Assembly (NCBI GenBank): GCA_030055595.1
Contig: JASFYH010000012.1
Coordinates: 1-48,265 of the forward strand
From: Archaeoglobales archaeon
GTDB lineage: Archaea > Halobacteriota > Archaeoglobi > Archaeoglobales > Archaeoglobaceae
Length of the DNA stretch: 48,265 nucleotides
Direction: 5' to 3'
Below, piece by piece: positions 7,035-14,950 of this stretch. Below the pieces are notes generated by a model. It did no database searches. It was not told the origin of the DNA and was given only the letters and a program-made list of their open reading frames with translations. Within the stretch, counting starts at the first letter, position 1; the number at the start of each line of letters is the position of its first letter. Made by a program: the position numbers and the translations under genes.

Positions 7035-7829
7035 ATGCTTGTCAAGAAAAGAGACGGTAGGCTTGAGGAGTTCGATGAAGAAAAATTGATTCGAACTTTG
7101 ATCCGTGCGGGTCTTAGTGAAGAGAAAGCAAAAAGGGTTGCTGAAGAAGTTAAGGCTCATATTTACGAGGGAATCGAGACAGACAAAATTCTCGAAATTG
7201 CTCTTGAGATCGTCGGCAGATATTCCAAGCGGGTTTCAGCGACCTATGGGCTAAAGTCTTCACTTCTTCGCTTAGGTCCCGCGGGCTACAGATTTGAGAA
7301 GTTCGTTTCAGCCCTTTTAAGAGCATACGGCTACGAAACTGTGACGAATCAGCTAATTGAGGGCAAATGTGCACTCCACGAGATCGACGTTATTGCGATA
7401 AAGAAGAAGAGGTTCCTTATAGAGTGCAAGTTCCACAACATCTCAGTTTACACTGGGCTAAAAGACGTCCTTTACTCTTATGCCCGCTTTCTTGACATAG
7501 TCGAAGCTGGAAAAGAGTTCGACGCTATTTGGCTTTTCACAAACACTAAGTTCTCAAGCGAGGCGATAAGATATGCCAAATGTAGGGGTCTGCTATTGAC
7601 TGGTTGGAGATATCCAGAGAATGAGGGCATAGAATTTATGCTTGAGTCCAAGAAGCTTTATCCGATCACCGTTTTGAGCCTGAAGGACTTTGAGATCGAA
7701 CAATTGCTTAAAGAGGGTTTGGCGTTCTGTAGCGATCTTGTGGAGAATCCAAAAAAGGTAAGGGAGATCCTTGGCAAAAGAGGGGAAAGCGTATTGGAAG
7801 AAGCAAGGATCGTTCAAGAAGGGATTTAG
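7035..7829 (+). CDS. ATP-cone domain fused to restriction-endonuclease-like nuclease
   Basis: The 264-aa protein begins with an ATP-cone (residues 1-80: VKKRDGRLEEFDEEKLIRTL, the nucleotide-sensing module of NrdR and class I/III ribonucleotide reductases). Residues 85-190 form a PD-(D/E)xK fold: Glu88 in RFEKFVSALL, Asp118 in HEIDVIAI, then Glu130 and Lys132 in FLIECKF, so all catalytic residues are present. The fusion suggests a nuclease gated by ATP/dATP. GGAGGTG upstream supports the start. The 3' end overlaps the convergent presenilin gene by 4 nt. DNA cleavage is expected from the family; the biological target is unknown. Confidence 0.8.
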   Translation: MLVKKRDGRLEEFDEEKLIRTLIRAGLSEEKAKRVAEEVKAHIYEGIETDKILEIALEIVGRYSKRVSATYGLKSSLLRLGPAGYRFEKFVSALLRAYGYETVTNQLIEGKCALHEIDVIAIKKKRFLIECKFHNISVYTGLKDVLYSYARFLDIVEAGKEFDAIWLFTNTKFSSEAIRYAKCRGLLLTGWRYPENEGIEFMLESKKLYPITVLSLKDFEIEQLLKEGLAFCSDLVENPKKVREILGKRGESVLEEARIVQEGI

Positions 7830-8599
7830 TGGATCATTGTGGCTAAAAGAAATCCTATTATAGCCCCAGAATTTATGAAAGGCAATCCCGCATGTGCCCC
7901 CTTCTTCTTCTCGATCAGGAATAAAAGTAAACAAAGCCCAAGAAGTCCTCCCAGAATTGTAAATAGGGCGGTTAACTTTATAAAGGAGATCTCAGGTGAA
8001 CTGGTAAACTTCTGAGCGGAAACCGCAAGGATTGCTGGGATTACAACGTCTCCGACACCCATCAGCATTTTATCGTTTCCCTTTGGAATTATGAATACCA
8101 TTGGAGCGTTGATCCTCGTCACAGAGTCCGCAAGGCTTAGCATGTGCTTTGTTTTGTATACAGAGACAGCATCGTATACTGCAAGGATTGCAAGCAGAAC
8201 GATCACAGGAAGAGGCTCAAGGCTTATTCCGAACATAGCGGATATTCCAACAGAGAGCAAGAAAGCGGATATGTTCACTAAGAGCCAGTGAGGTTTTTTT
8301 ATGAGCATTAGGGTAATAAGAATTGCGACGAATAGAGCCAAGATCTGAAGGAAAGGTATTAGGACGTAGAATATGGAGATTAGCGTCAAAAAGTAGATCA
8401 GTCCCGCTAAAAAATGCTGAGATCTCGCAAGCAAAAGAACAAGAGCGGTGAATAGGAGTATGAGCACAAAATAGATAAGAGAATTCGAAACGTCTTCTGG
8501 GTTCTCGAAAACAACCATTCCCGCAGACTCATAGTCTTGGATGGAGAAGACCGCTAAAAGATTTGCAAATAGAAAGATTATAGCAAAAAGAAACCTCAA
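7826..8599 (-). CDS. Presenilin/signal-peptide-peptidase family intramembrane aspartyl protease
   Basis: The 257-aa protein is almost entirely hydrophobic, with about nine membrane helices. The two catalytic aspartates are in VYDAVSVY (Asp143, the YD motif) and GVGDVVIP (Asp184, the GxGD motif). The third element, usually PAL, is replaced near the C-terminus by LPF in AGLPFINSGAIIG. This is the archaeal A22-type fold, which cleaves substrates inside the membrane. It overlaps the upstream PINc-ATPase gene by 4 nt (ATGA) and must be co-transcribed with it. Natural substrates are unknown. Confidence 0.88.
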   Translation of the reverse strand: MRFLFAIIFLFANLLAVFSIQDYESAGMVVFENPEDVSNSLIYFVLILLFTALVLLLARSQHFLAGLIYFLTLISIFYVLIPFLQILALFVAILITLMLIKKPHWLLVNISAFLLSVGISAMFGISLEPLPVIVLLAILAVYDAVSVYKTKHMLSLADSVTRINAPMVFIIPKGNDKMLMGVGDVVIPAILAVSAQKFTSSPEISFIKLTALFTILGGLLGLCLLLFLIEKKKGAHAGLPFINSGAIIGFLLATMIH

Positions 8600-10401
8600 T
8601 CAACCACCTTTAATTTTAGCTTTGCATTTCTCGCTTTTGCAATTTTCAAGCCTCTTCCCGCTTCTTTATCCTTCCTCACTTTTATGAGTCCCTTGCCACT
8701 CACAAGAGCGGAGAATAAATATTCGTCATCCGCATAGACTTCGACGGTCCTTCCTTCAAGTCCCTCAGCATAGATTATGTAGTGCTTGTCTGTCTCCTCA
8801 ATTCTCGGCTCCGCAAGCTCTTGTTCCTTTGGGACTATGTCAATTGATACCTTTAGCTCTTCCTCAAGTCTCTTAATTCTTTTTCCCTTCTTTCCGAGGA
8901 TCTTTGGAATCTTGGTTTCCGGAACTTTCACTATTGCCTTCCTTCCTGAAACGATCACCTCAAAGTCGTCGAGGATCTCAGAGAACCTGCTCTCCACAGC
9001 CTTCTTCAGCCTCTCGTCGCTCTCTACAGGCATAACTACTACTTGCTCGCCAAACGTGTAGATCTCAAACTCGACCTTTTTGCTCTCAAAATCTTTCACT
9101 TCTATAACTGGTCTCGCAAGATCCGCTTCAAACATCCCTGAAGGAACCTTAACGGTAAAATCAAGCTCGTATACCTTTGAGATCACTCCCGCCTCTATGA
9201 AGATCACCGTGTCCACAACCTGCGGAATTACCCCAAGCTCAACTCTGCCGATCATCCTCTGCACCGCATCAATTGCCCTCGTTGCATGTGTAACGCCGAT
9301 CATTCCAACTCCCGCAAGTCTCATGTCCGCAAAAACCTGAAAATCGGAAGTTCTGCGTAGTTCATCGTATATTGTGTAGTCTGGACGAACAAGGAGCAGA
9401 ATGTCTGAAGTTAAAGCCATGTCTCCTTCAAGAGGGGCATACTGCGTGATCTCGTCTCGAACCATCAGATCTCTTGGACTTTCCATTGTCTTTACAACGT
9501 AGCCGTGCTCAAGCAAGTAGTTGGCAACACTCGCTGCAAATGTCGATTTTCCCGCCCCAGGTGGACCAGCGATTAGAATTCCACGCTGTCTCTCCACGAT
9601 CCTCTTCTTTAGCTCCTCGCTGACGCCATATTCCTCTATGCTAACCTTTGCTATCGGTCTGACCGCTGTTATCTCAAGTCTGTCAGAGAAGGGTCTTTCA
9701 GCAATCGCAATTCTCACATCCCGAAGCTGAACAACTGTCGCCCCCTTTCGCTCGATTTCAATACTGCTCTCCTCGTCTTGCTTTGCCGCCTCAATGATCT
9801 CGTCCGCAATCCCTGAAAGTTCCTCATAGCTCATAGGTTTATCGCTTAGCTTTACAAGCTTTAAAGCTCCGATCTTTCCTCTTTTTGCAAAGGGTGGCAC
9901 ACCTTCGCGAAGATGAACGCTTGCGGTGTCTGGAGTGAAGAAGGTCATTATTTTCGTTTCTTCTGGCTTGATCATTTTTGGCTTAACGTAGATCGTCTCA
10001 ATTCCCTTAGCCTTTGCTATTAGTCCCTGAACTCGATCAGAAGTTACCAGAATCGCATTATGGGCTTTTGCTATGTCTCTTATCATGTTGTCGATCTCTC
10101 CACCCTTCGCAAGCTTTATTTCATCAATGCCTGGTCTTCTTCCCGCAAATTCGACCATTATGTTCTTATTCTTTGCGATCTGAACGATCTTTTCAATTTC
10201 CGCAAGTCCTCTAAACCCGCTTATGCGTCCAAAATTTGCCTGAGCTTCAAGCTCTGCAATTACCGCTTCTGGAATTATGATCTCGTCGATCTGTTCTGCG
10301 ATTACCACACCAGTAAAGGGAAATTCTTCTAATTTCTCCTCTTCAAGTATTTTTGAAATTCCGCCAGAAACAATTATGCTCGTGTCAGGAACGATCCTCA
10401 T
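8596..10401 (-). CDS. PINc/VapC-type ATPase with KH domain
   Basis: The 601-aa protein joins three parts. A PIN domain spans 1-140, with acidic residues Asp6, Glu48/Glu50, Asp104 and Asp122. A type II/IV secretion-like P-loop ATPase spans about 165-470, with Walker A GPPGAGKST at 279-287 and the acidic segment RPDYTIYDELRRTSDF. A KH-like RNA-binding domain spans 480-545 with IPKILGKKGKRIKRLEEEL (GxxG), followed by a short basic tail. This is a widely conserved archaeal protein of unknown exact function, probably RNA-related. It lies 3 nt after hisI and overlaps the presenilin gene. Confidence 0.9.
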   Translation of the reverse strand: MRIVPDTSIIVSGGISKILEEEKLEEFPFTGVVIAEQIDEIIIPEAVIAELEAQANFGRISGFRGLAEIEKIVQIAKNKNIMVEFAGRRPGIDEIKLAKGGEIDNMIRDIAKAHNAILVTSDRVQGLIAKAKGIETIYVKPKMIKPEETKIMTFFTPDTASVHLREGVPPFAKRGKIGALKLVKLSDKPMSYEELSGIADEIIEAAKQDEESSIEIERKGATVVQLRDVRIAIAERPFSDRLEITAVRPIAKVSIEEYGVSEELKKRIVERQRGILIAGPPGAGKSTFAASVANYLLEHGYVVKTMESPRDLMVRDEITQYAPLEGDMALTSDILLLVRPDYTIYDELRRTSDFQVFADMRLAGVGMIGVTHATRAIDAVQRMIGRVELGVIPQVVDTVIFIEAGVISKVYELDFTVKVPSGMFEADLARPVIEVKDFESKKVEFEIYTFGEQVVVMPVESDERLKKAVESRFSEILDDFEVIVSGRKAIVKVPETKIPKILGKKGKRIKRLEEELKVSIDIVPKEQELAEPRIEETDKHYIIYAEGLEGRTVEVYADDEYLFSALVSGKGLIKVRKDKEAGRGLKIAKARNAKLKLKVVD

Positions 10402-10403
10402 AT

Positions 10404-10724
10404 TCAGACCTCCTCAAGCTTTTTAAAGAAACAGCTCCTATTTCCAGTGTGGCAAGCATTTCCCTTCTGCTCGACTAAATACAGCAACGCATCGCAATCA
10501 CAATCAACCCTTATTTCAACTAATTTTTGAGTATTCCCACTGCTCCCGCCCTTCATCCAGAGCTCGTTCCTGCTTCTGCTCCAGTAGTGGGCAAAACCTG
10601 TTTCAAGACTTTTTCGAATTGCAGTCTCATTAGCGTAAGCGAGCATGAGCACTTCCTTTGTGTGCACATCCTGTGCAATCACGGGGATCAAGCCATCCTT
10701 AAACTTGAGCTTTGAGAGATCCAT
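10404..10724 (-). CDS. hisI: Phosphoribosyl-AMP cyclohydrolase
   Basis: The 106-aa enzyme opens the adenine ring of phosphoribosyl-AMP, the third step of histidine synthesis. It shows the family metal sites DCDCD (residues 74-78 region) and CHTGNRSCF at the C-terminus, and [20 protein letters not shown] in the centre. It is the stand-alone form without the HisE pyrophosphatase domain, as in other euryarchaea. TATA-like CTTTTAAGATC about 25 nt upstream indicates a leaderless start at 10724. No other his genes are in the window. Confidence 0.95.
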   Translation of the reverse strand: MDLSKLKFKDGLIPVIAQDVHTKEVLMLAYANETAIRKSLETGFAHYWSRSRNELWMKGGSSGNTQKLVEIRVDCDCDALLYLVEQKGNACHTGNRSCFFKKLEEV

Positions 10725-10762
10725 ATAATAAAGCTCTTTGTGATCTTAAAAGTCTTTACCTC

Positions 10763-11623
10763 TCAAAAAGATTTCGAGAACTTACTTCGAATTTTGCAGA
10801 AAGAACAAATATCGCCACTCGCAATTTCACCACAGATCGAGCAATATCTCGTCTCTGAGGGCTTCTTAACTTCAACCGTAAGACCTCTGACGAAATTCTT
10901 CACGAACCCCGGCTTTTTTAGTTCAATATCGTAAACGATTTCCTTCCAATCAGGCTTCGGGGCATAGAGACATTCGCCAGACTTAAAAGGGAGCTTCTTG
11001 AGGATTGCATAGAGCATGTTCTCTTTCTCGCTAATCTCGAACAAAGGTCTCGCCCTTGCAACAACCTTGGCATCAAAAGGCTCTATTCTCGGCAAAAGCT
11101 TTTCAGCAAAAGCCTGCTGATTACCCGCGATGTTTTTAAGATAAAACGAAGCAATGTCCTCTGCGGTGTGCCCTGTTGCAACAACATCGAAGCCATTCTC
11201 TCTTGCAAATCTATTCATGATGTATCTCTTTGCGGTTCCACAGACGGAACAAACCCTTCCCCTTGCCTGAGGGATCGTGAAACCGTAATCTTTTAGCTCA
11301 ACAATGTTAAGCCTCACTTTGAGAAGATCTGATAGCTCCTCGACTTTTTGTTTTGAATCTCTTGAGTAATCACCAATTCCCAAGTCGATGTAGAGCATTT
11401 CAAACTCAAAGCCAATTTCTTTCAGAACAGAAGCCATTGCAGAGCTGTCCTTGCCACCAGAGACTGCCAGAAGAATTTGCTCTTCCTTACTAAGAATTTT
11501 ATATTTTTTTATCGATCTTTCAACAAGCCTTTTGTAGAATTCAACGTAGCAATCCGCACATAAGGAGATCCTGTAGGCTCTAAGATTTGCTACCGCCTTT
11601 TTACCGCATTTCTTGCATTTCAT
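10763..11623 (-). CDS. TtuA/NcsA-family tRNA 2-thiouridine synthetase (TIGR00269 type)
   Basis: The 286-aa PP-loop enzyme adenylates a tRNA uridine for sulfur insertion. It has an N-terminal zinc ribbon (Cys3, Cys6, Cys22, Cys25), the PP-loop SGGKDS (55-60), the cysteines VCSVC (125 and 128) that with a third Cys in GECLYAP would bind a [4Fe-4S] cluster, and a C-terminal zinc ribbon (CSICGE and CSFC). It overlaps the site-2 protease gene by 4 nt. Whether it acts at tRNA position 54 (TtuA) or 34 (NcsA) cannot be decided from sequence alone. Confidence 0.9.
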   Translation of the reverse strand: MKCKKCGKKAVANLRAYRISLCADCYVEFYKRLVERSIKKYKILSKEEQILLAVSGGKDSSAMASVLKEIGFEFEMLYIDLGIGDYSRDSKQKVEELSDLLKVRLNIVELKDYGFTIPQARGRVCSVCGTAKRYIMNRFARENGFDVVATGHTAEDIASFYLKNIAGNQQAFAEKLLPRIEPFDAKVVARARPLFEISEKENMLYAILKKLPFKSGECLYAPKPDWKEIVYDIELKKPGFVKNFVRGLTVEVKKPSETRYCSICGEIASGDICSFCKIRSKFSKSF

Positions 11624-13101
11624 AGTCCTAAAAGTCTTAAGTTTGGAATTAGGACCATCATTGCTAAGGAGAAGAAAATGAAAACCGCAAAGAACTTTGC
11701 AATTTGCATCGAAACTCTTTCCGCTTTATCTCCAAACCTCCTCGAAAGCATTCCTGAGAATGTCTCATGAAAGACTCTGCCTCCATCAAGTGGTATTGCT
11801 GGAAGGCAGTTAAAAAGTCCAACCCAGAAATTGATCCAAGCGATCCAGTATAGGGAATTAAGGAGCCAGAAAACGTATGGGGGATTATCGAAGAAGTTCT
11901 CCATTCCAGTAAACCCTTGGAAGGTAAAAGGCAGAGAGATTACCAAGAGCCATCCAACTGGATCTTTTAGGGAAGCGGGAATACTTTTAAGGTTCTTTAA
12001 GATCTCGTTGGAGTTGTAAAAGTTAAGTCCTCCGATGCACTCTAACTGGCTCACGTAAACACCCATAAAAGCTCTCCCGTTCTTATCTGCAAGCGTCAGA
12101 TTGAAGATCTTGAATTCTTTTAGTTCGCTGTCGTAAACCTCTACTGAAATGCTTTGTCCGGGCTTCTTTTTCTGCATTTCTCTGTTGAAATCCATGGGAC
12201 TGCTAACGAGAACATCATCGATCTTTGTAATCATCATGCCTCCTTTTATGCCCGCAATTTCTGCTGGAAAAGTTCTGTTTTCCTCTTTATAAAGTCCAGA
12301 AAGCTTTACTCCCCTGACTCCCAAAAAAGTCATTAAATGTTCTCCTGACTCATTTTTGAGGGTAAGAGTGTTCATTTGATAGGGTTTGACCAAATCACTA
12401 ATTCCGTCCTTTACCGCTACACCATTTACCTCTAAGACTTGCCCAATGGATTTCCCGCTGTCATCGACAACGCTGTTCGTCGGATTTAGGAGCGATAAGC
12501 CGTTAAAGAATGCTATAAATGCCAAAAAAGCAACAATGAAGTTGCTGATCACACCAATAGAAAAAACTCTTATTCTTGAGATTCTTCTTGTTTTTTTGTC
12601 AAATAGCTCTGTCTCGTCTGGCTCTGCAAAGGCTCCTATAGGCACCAAGGCAAGTATAATCCCAAGAGACTTCACCTTAATTCCTTCAACTCTACATAGA
12701 ACCGCATGGCTTACTTCATGCACAACAAGAGTTACAAGCAAGCCGATAAGTCCCCAGATTAGCGGGATAAATGGATTAACTCCCGGAATGAGCAAAGCTG
12801 CTTGCGGACTCGTCAGTTCAGAGGGTTCTGGAGGATATATTACCATTATGTAGTCCGCAATTATTACAAGTGCAACCATGAAAGCCATGCCAAAGAAGAC
12901 CGCGGGTAAGCCAAGATCCGCTATTAACTTCCAGAATCTCTTTGCCTTCGAGATTTTTTCAATCGTATTTAGCCCTTTGCTAGTTCTTAGCATCAAAATG
13001 GGTCCATAGTTTTTCATCCCGAACTTCTGGAGAGTTCCAGTTTTGTTTAGAACTTCAAGAAATGTCCAGTAGATCAGAAATAGAAGCAGTAACCAGAGCA
13101 T
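11620..13101 (-). CDS. Site-2 protease family membrane metalloprotease with PDZ domain
   Basis: The 493-aa membrane protein has an N-terminal helix, HEVSH at 128-132 (zinc-binding HExxH) inside a membrane helix, and LDGGRVF at 438-444 supplying the third zinc ligand Asp439. Between the two catalytic parts lies a periplasmic-side PDZ-like region (EIAGIKGGMMITKIDDVLVS). This is the archaeal S2P architecture for regulated intramembrane proteolysis. It follows the S27e gene by 34 nt on the same strand and overlaps the thiouridine synthetase gene. Substrate is unknown. Confidence 0.9.
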   Translation of the reverse strand: MLWLLLLFLIYWTFLEVLNKTGTLQKFGMKNYGPILMLRTSKGLNTIEKISKAKRFWKLIADLGLPAVFFGMAFMVALVIIADYIMVIYPPEPSELTSPQAALLIPGVNPFIPLIWGLIGLLVTLVVHEVSHAVLCRVEGIKVKSLGIILALVPIGAFAEPDETELFDKKTRRISRIRVFSIGVISNFIVAFLAFIAFFNGLSLLNPTNSVVDDSGKSIGQVLEVNGVAVKDGISDLVKPYQMNTLTLKNESGEHLMTFLGVRGVKLSGLYKEENRTFPAEIAGIKGGMMITKIDDVLVSSPMDFNREMQKKKPGQSISVEVYDSELKEFKIFNLTLADKNGRAFMGVYVSQLECIGGLNFYNSNEILKNLKSIPASLKDPVGWLLVISLPFTFQGFTGMENFFDNPPYVFWLLNSLYWIAWINFWVGLFNCLPAIPLDGGRVFHETFSGMLSRRFGDKAERVSMQIAKFFAVFIFFSLAMMVLIPNLRLLGL

Positions 13102-13135
13102 TAGAGTTTGCTAATTTGAAAGAATAAAAAGCTTT

Positions 13136-13309
13136 TCAAGTGTATTCCTTAATAACTTCTGCCAGTATTTCTCCCTTTCCGCTTGATGGTTTTGCAATAG
13201 TCCTGCCACAGATTAGGCACTTCACAACTGTTGAAGGATGGTCGAAAATGATCTGCTCGTGCTCGCAGTCGGGGCATTTTACTCGGACAAATTTGCTCTT
13301 CTTAGGCAT
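13136..13309 (-). CDS. rps27e: 30S ribosomal protein S27e
   Basis: The 57-aa zinc-ribbon ribosomal protein reads MPKKSKFVRVKCPDCEHEQ, then CLICGRTIAKPSSGKGEI. The four zinc cysteines are Cys12, Cys15, Cys31 and Cys34. It starts 4 nt after the L44e gene, with the Shine-Dalgarno sequence GAGGTGAT made of the last L44e codons. The L44e-S27e pair is a standard archaeal arrangement. Confidence 0.95.
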   Translation of the reverse strand: MPKKSKFVRVKCPDCEHEQIIFDHPSTVVKCLICGRTIAKPSSGKGEILAEVIKEYT

Positions 13310-13313
13310 TAAA

Positions 13314-13595
13314 TCACCTCTCTATAAACTCGAACCTCTTAGCCCTCCATGTTGGTCTTGTGTGAGCCTTCTTGCAAACTGTGCATCTGAACCTTATGTT
13401 TACTCTCTTTGTTGGCTTGTCTCCGCCGGGAACTTTGCTGAACTTGCCTAAATTACCGACTTTACCCCTTCTTCTCTTCTGCCTATTGATCCATTTAAGC
13501 TGGCTCGGTCTACCCTTGCCAACTTTCTCAACCTCGTGAAGAGTGTGCTTCCTGCAAACTCTGCAATAGGTCATAACCTTCTTTGGATACTTCAT
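13314..13595 (-). CDS. rpl44e: 50S ribosomal protein L44e
   Basis: The 93-aa large-subunit protein begins [18 protein letters not shown] and carries a zinc site formed by Cys11, Cys14 and the pair in [11 protein letters not shown]. The basic centre ([19 protein letters not shown]) contacts 23S rRNA. It overlaps the GINS gene by 4 nt upstream and is coupled to S27e downstream, forming a GINS15-L44e-S27e run that links replication and translation genes, a typical archaeal gene order. Confidence 0.96.
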   Translation of the reverse strand: MKYPKKVMTYCRVCRKHTLHEVEKVGKGRPSQLKWINRQKRRRGKVGNLGKFSKVPGGDKPTKRVNIRFRCTVCKKAHTRPTWRAKRFEFIER

Positions 13596-14098
13596 CCTTT
13601 CACCTCGATCCTTTCAGCAACTCCACTTTTTATGAGCACTTCAGCATTCTCCGCTGGTAGAGTAGCGACATCTTCCCTTCTCAATTTATATCTTTTTCCA
13701 TCCACTCCAAGGATTTCCACATCTTTTTTAATTCTGACAAGAACTTTCTCCAACTTTTCTGTTTTCTTCTCAAAAACCTTCCTACGGAATTCGGTTATAA
13801 CTTCAACAAGAGTTCTAAAAAATTCTCTCTCCAAGGAACTCATATTTTCCTCATTCAAACCAACTTCCTGTCCGCAAACTTCAGCCCATGCTGCGTTTAT
13901 GATCTTTCCAGTTCGAAGCTCAAAGATCTTTTTCTGCAAGCGTTTTAAGGCTCTGATTTCGTCCTCCACTCTCTCGTTATCCTCTTTAAGCGTTTCAAGT
14001 TCCTCGATCCTCTTTCTTATTCTCTCATATAGATCTTCGTCAATTTTTGCCAATTGGGATCTGTTTTTTTCAATGATCGTAAGCAGTTCTTCAATCAT
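13592..14098 (-). CDS. DNA replication factor GINS, Gins15/Gins51 subunit
   Basis: The 168-aa protein has a helical A domain (residues 1-110: [17 protein letters not shown], then [12 protein letters not shown] matching the LFexRxxKI signature) followed by the small beta B domain at the C-terminus ([20 protein letters not shown] and [20 protein letters not shown]). The A-then-B order is that of Gins15/51, part of the CMG helicase with MCM and GAN/Cdc45. A TATA-like TGTTTAAAGC about 25 nt upstream suggests its own promoter. It overlaps the L44e gene by 4 nt. Confidence 0.88.
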   Translation of the reverse strand: MIEELLTIIEKNRSQLAKIDEDLYERIRKRIEELETLKEDNERVEDEIRALKRLQKKIFELRTGKIINAAWAEVCGQEVGLNEENMSSLEREFFRTLVEVITEFRRKVFEKKTEKLEKVLVRIKKDVEILGVDGKRYKLRREDVATLPAENAEVLIKSGVAERIEVKG

Positions 14099-14122
14099 CG
14101 GAATGAGTGGGCATGAAAAGCT

Positions 14123-14809
14123 TTAAACATTACTTAAATTCGACGACTTGAATATTTCATATATTAAAATACCACTTGCAACAGATAAATTCAGCGAACC
14201 AACCTTTCCACGCCCGGGGATCTTTACGATCTGGTCACATAATTTCTTTACTCCCGCGGAGATCCCTCTGTCTTCGCCACCAACCACAATCGCAACTGGA
14301 GGACTTAATGAAACCTCTCTAAGATCCTTTCCGTCCAGATCAGCACCAATAACGAGGAAACCGATCTCCTTAAGCTTTTTTAATGGCTTCACAAGATTAT
14401 CTTCGCTTGCGATTTTAACATGGAACACCGCCCCCATCGAAGCTCTAACGACTCCTTCAGTTATTTGAACCGCTCTCCTCCTCTTTATGACAACTCCAGC
14501 ACAGCCAAAGAATTCAGCAGTTCGAATGCATGCTCCCAAATTCTGCGGATCGTTAACATTGTCAAGCACGAGTATAAAACTATTTTCCGCAATAGCCTTT
14601 TTTGCGATCGTTTCGAGACTTGTATATTTTACAGGGCTAACTTCCGCACAGATCTTCTCTGGAACCCTTGCTCTGTAAACAGGGATCTTCATTTTTCTTG
14701 CAATCTCCACGATCTCCATGATCTTGGGATTCTCTGAGTTATAGTAGATCTTACTAACCCTTCCAGACTTCAACGCTTCCAAAACACTGTTCGCACCGCA
14801 GATCCTCAT
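14123..14809 (-). CDS. SPOUT (TrmH/RlmB-type) rRNA 2'-O-methyltransferase
   Basis: The 228-aa protein starts MRICGANSVLEALKSG, the usual RlmB/TrmH N-terminal substrate-binding domain. The SPOUT motifs follow: DNVNDPQNLGACIRTAEFFG (motif 1, Asn/Arg), VVGGEDRGIS (motif 2) and IPGRGKVGSLNLSVASGILI (motif 3, trefoil knot). It would methylate a ribose in rRNA or tRNA using S-adenosylmethionine. The frame continues upstream to a TTG at 14899, but I chose the ATG at 14809. It has the Shine-Dalgarno AAGTGAT 3 nt upstream, matches the family start, and the extra 30 codons coincide with the H/ACA RNA at 14822-14880. Confidence 0.87.
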   Translation of the reverse strand: MRICGANSVLEALKSGRVSKIYYNSENPKIMEIVEIARKMKIPVYRARVPEKICAEVSPVKYTSLETIAKKAIAENSFILVLDNVNDPQNLGACIRTAEFFGCAGVVIKRRRAVQITEGVVRASMGAVFHVKIASEDNLVKPLKKLKEIGFLVIGADLDGKDLREVSLSPPVAIVVGGEDRGISAGVKKLCDQIVKIPGRGKVGSLNLSVASGILIYEIFKSSNLSNV

Positions 14810-14821
14810 AAAATCACTTAC

Positions 14822-14880
14822 TGTCGCTCCACCAACCGACCCGAGATCATGCTTTTCACTCGGGTGTGAGAGGTGGAGCA
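14822..14880 (-). ncRNA. H/ACA guide RNA (predicted pseudouridylation of 23S rRNA)
   Basis: The minus strand folds as a one-hairpin archaeal H/ACA RNA. The lower stem pairs UGCUCCACC (14880-14872) with GGUGGAGCG (14833-14825), and ACA follows at once (14824-14822). The internal pocket has left arm UCUCAC (14871-14866) and right arm CGGUU (14838-14834). The upper stem is ACCCGAG/CUCGGGU, and the loop has U-U, G-A and A-G pairs (UGA...GAU), an L7Ae-type K-loop. From pocket top to ACA there are 14 nt, as the family requires. The arms pair with GACCG-UC-GUGAGA (one G-U pair), which I recall as the conserved archaeal 23S sequence near the peptidyl transferase centre, modifying its U. The TATA-like box at 14898-14909 is 25 nt before the 5' end. 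Confidence 0.88.
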
Positions 14881-14897
14881 GATCCATTTCTATTAAC

Positions 14898-14928
14898 AAC
14901 TTAAAAAACTTTGTGGCATATTTAAAAA
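14898..14928. promoter_or_regulatory. Divergent promoter region for the H/ACA-methyltransferase transcript and the MBL gene
   Basis: ATATTTAAAAA at 14918-14928 is a TATA box about 27 nt before the ATG at 14951 on the plus strand, so the MBL mRNA would be leaderless; read on the minus strand it is TTTTTAAATAT. A second minus-strand box, GTTTTTTAAGTTG (about 14898-14910), lies about 25 nt before 14880, exactly where the H/ACA hairpin begins. Which of the two serves the minus transcript is not decided. Confidence 0.6.
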
Positions 14929-14950
14929 CCGCCCCAATCTTTGAGACGGT

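Noticed and set aside
12386-12853. 155-aa plus-strand ORF opposite the site-2 protease
   Set aside because: Low-complexity Ser/Thr-rich shadow of a clearly conserved membrane protease.
13140-13451. 103-aa plus-strand ORF
   Set aside because: Antisense to S27e and L44e, both of which are certain ribosomal protein genes.
14810-14899. N-terminal 30-codon extension of the SPOUT methyltransferase starting at TTG 14899
   Set aside because: The stretch coincides with the H/ACA hairpin, the family normally begins at MRICGANSVLEAL, and the ATG at 14809 has a good Shine-Dalgarno sequence.
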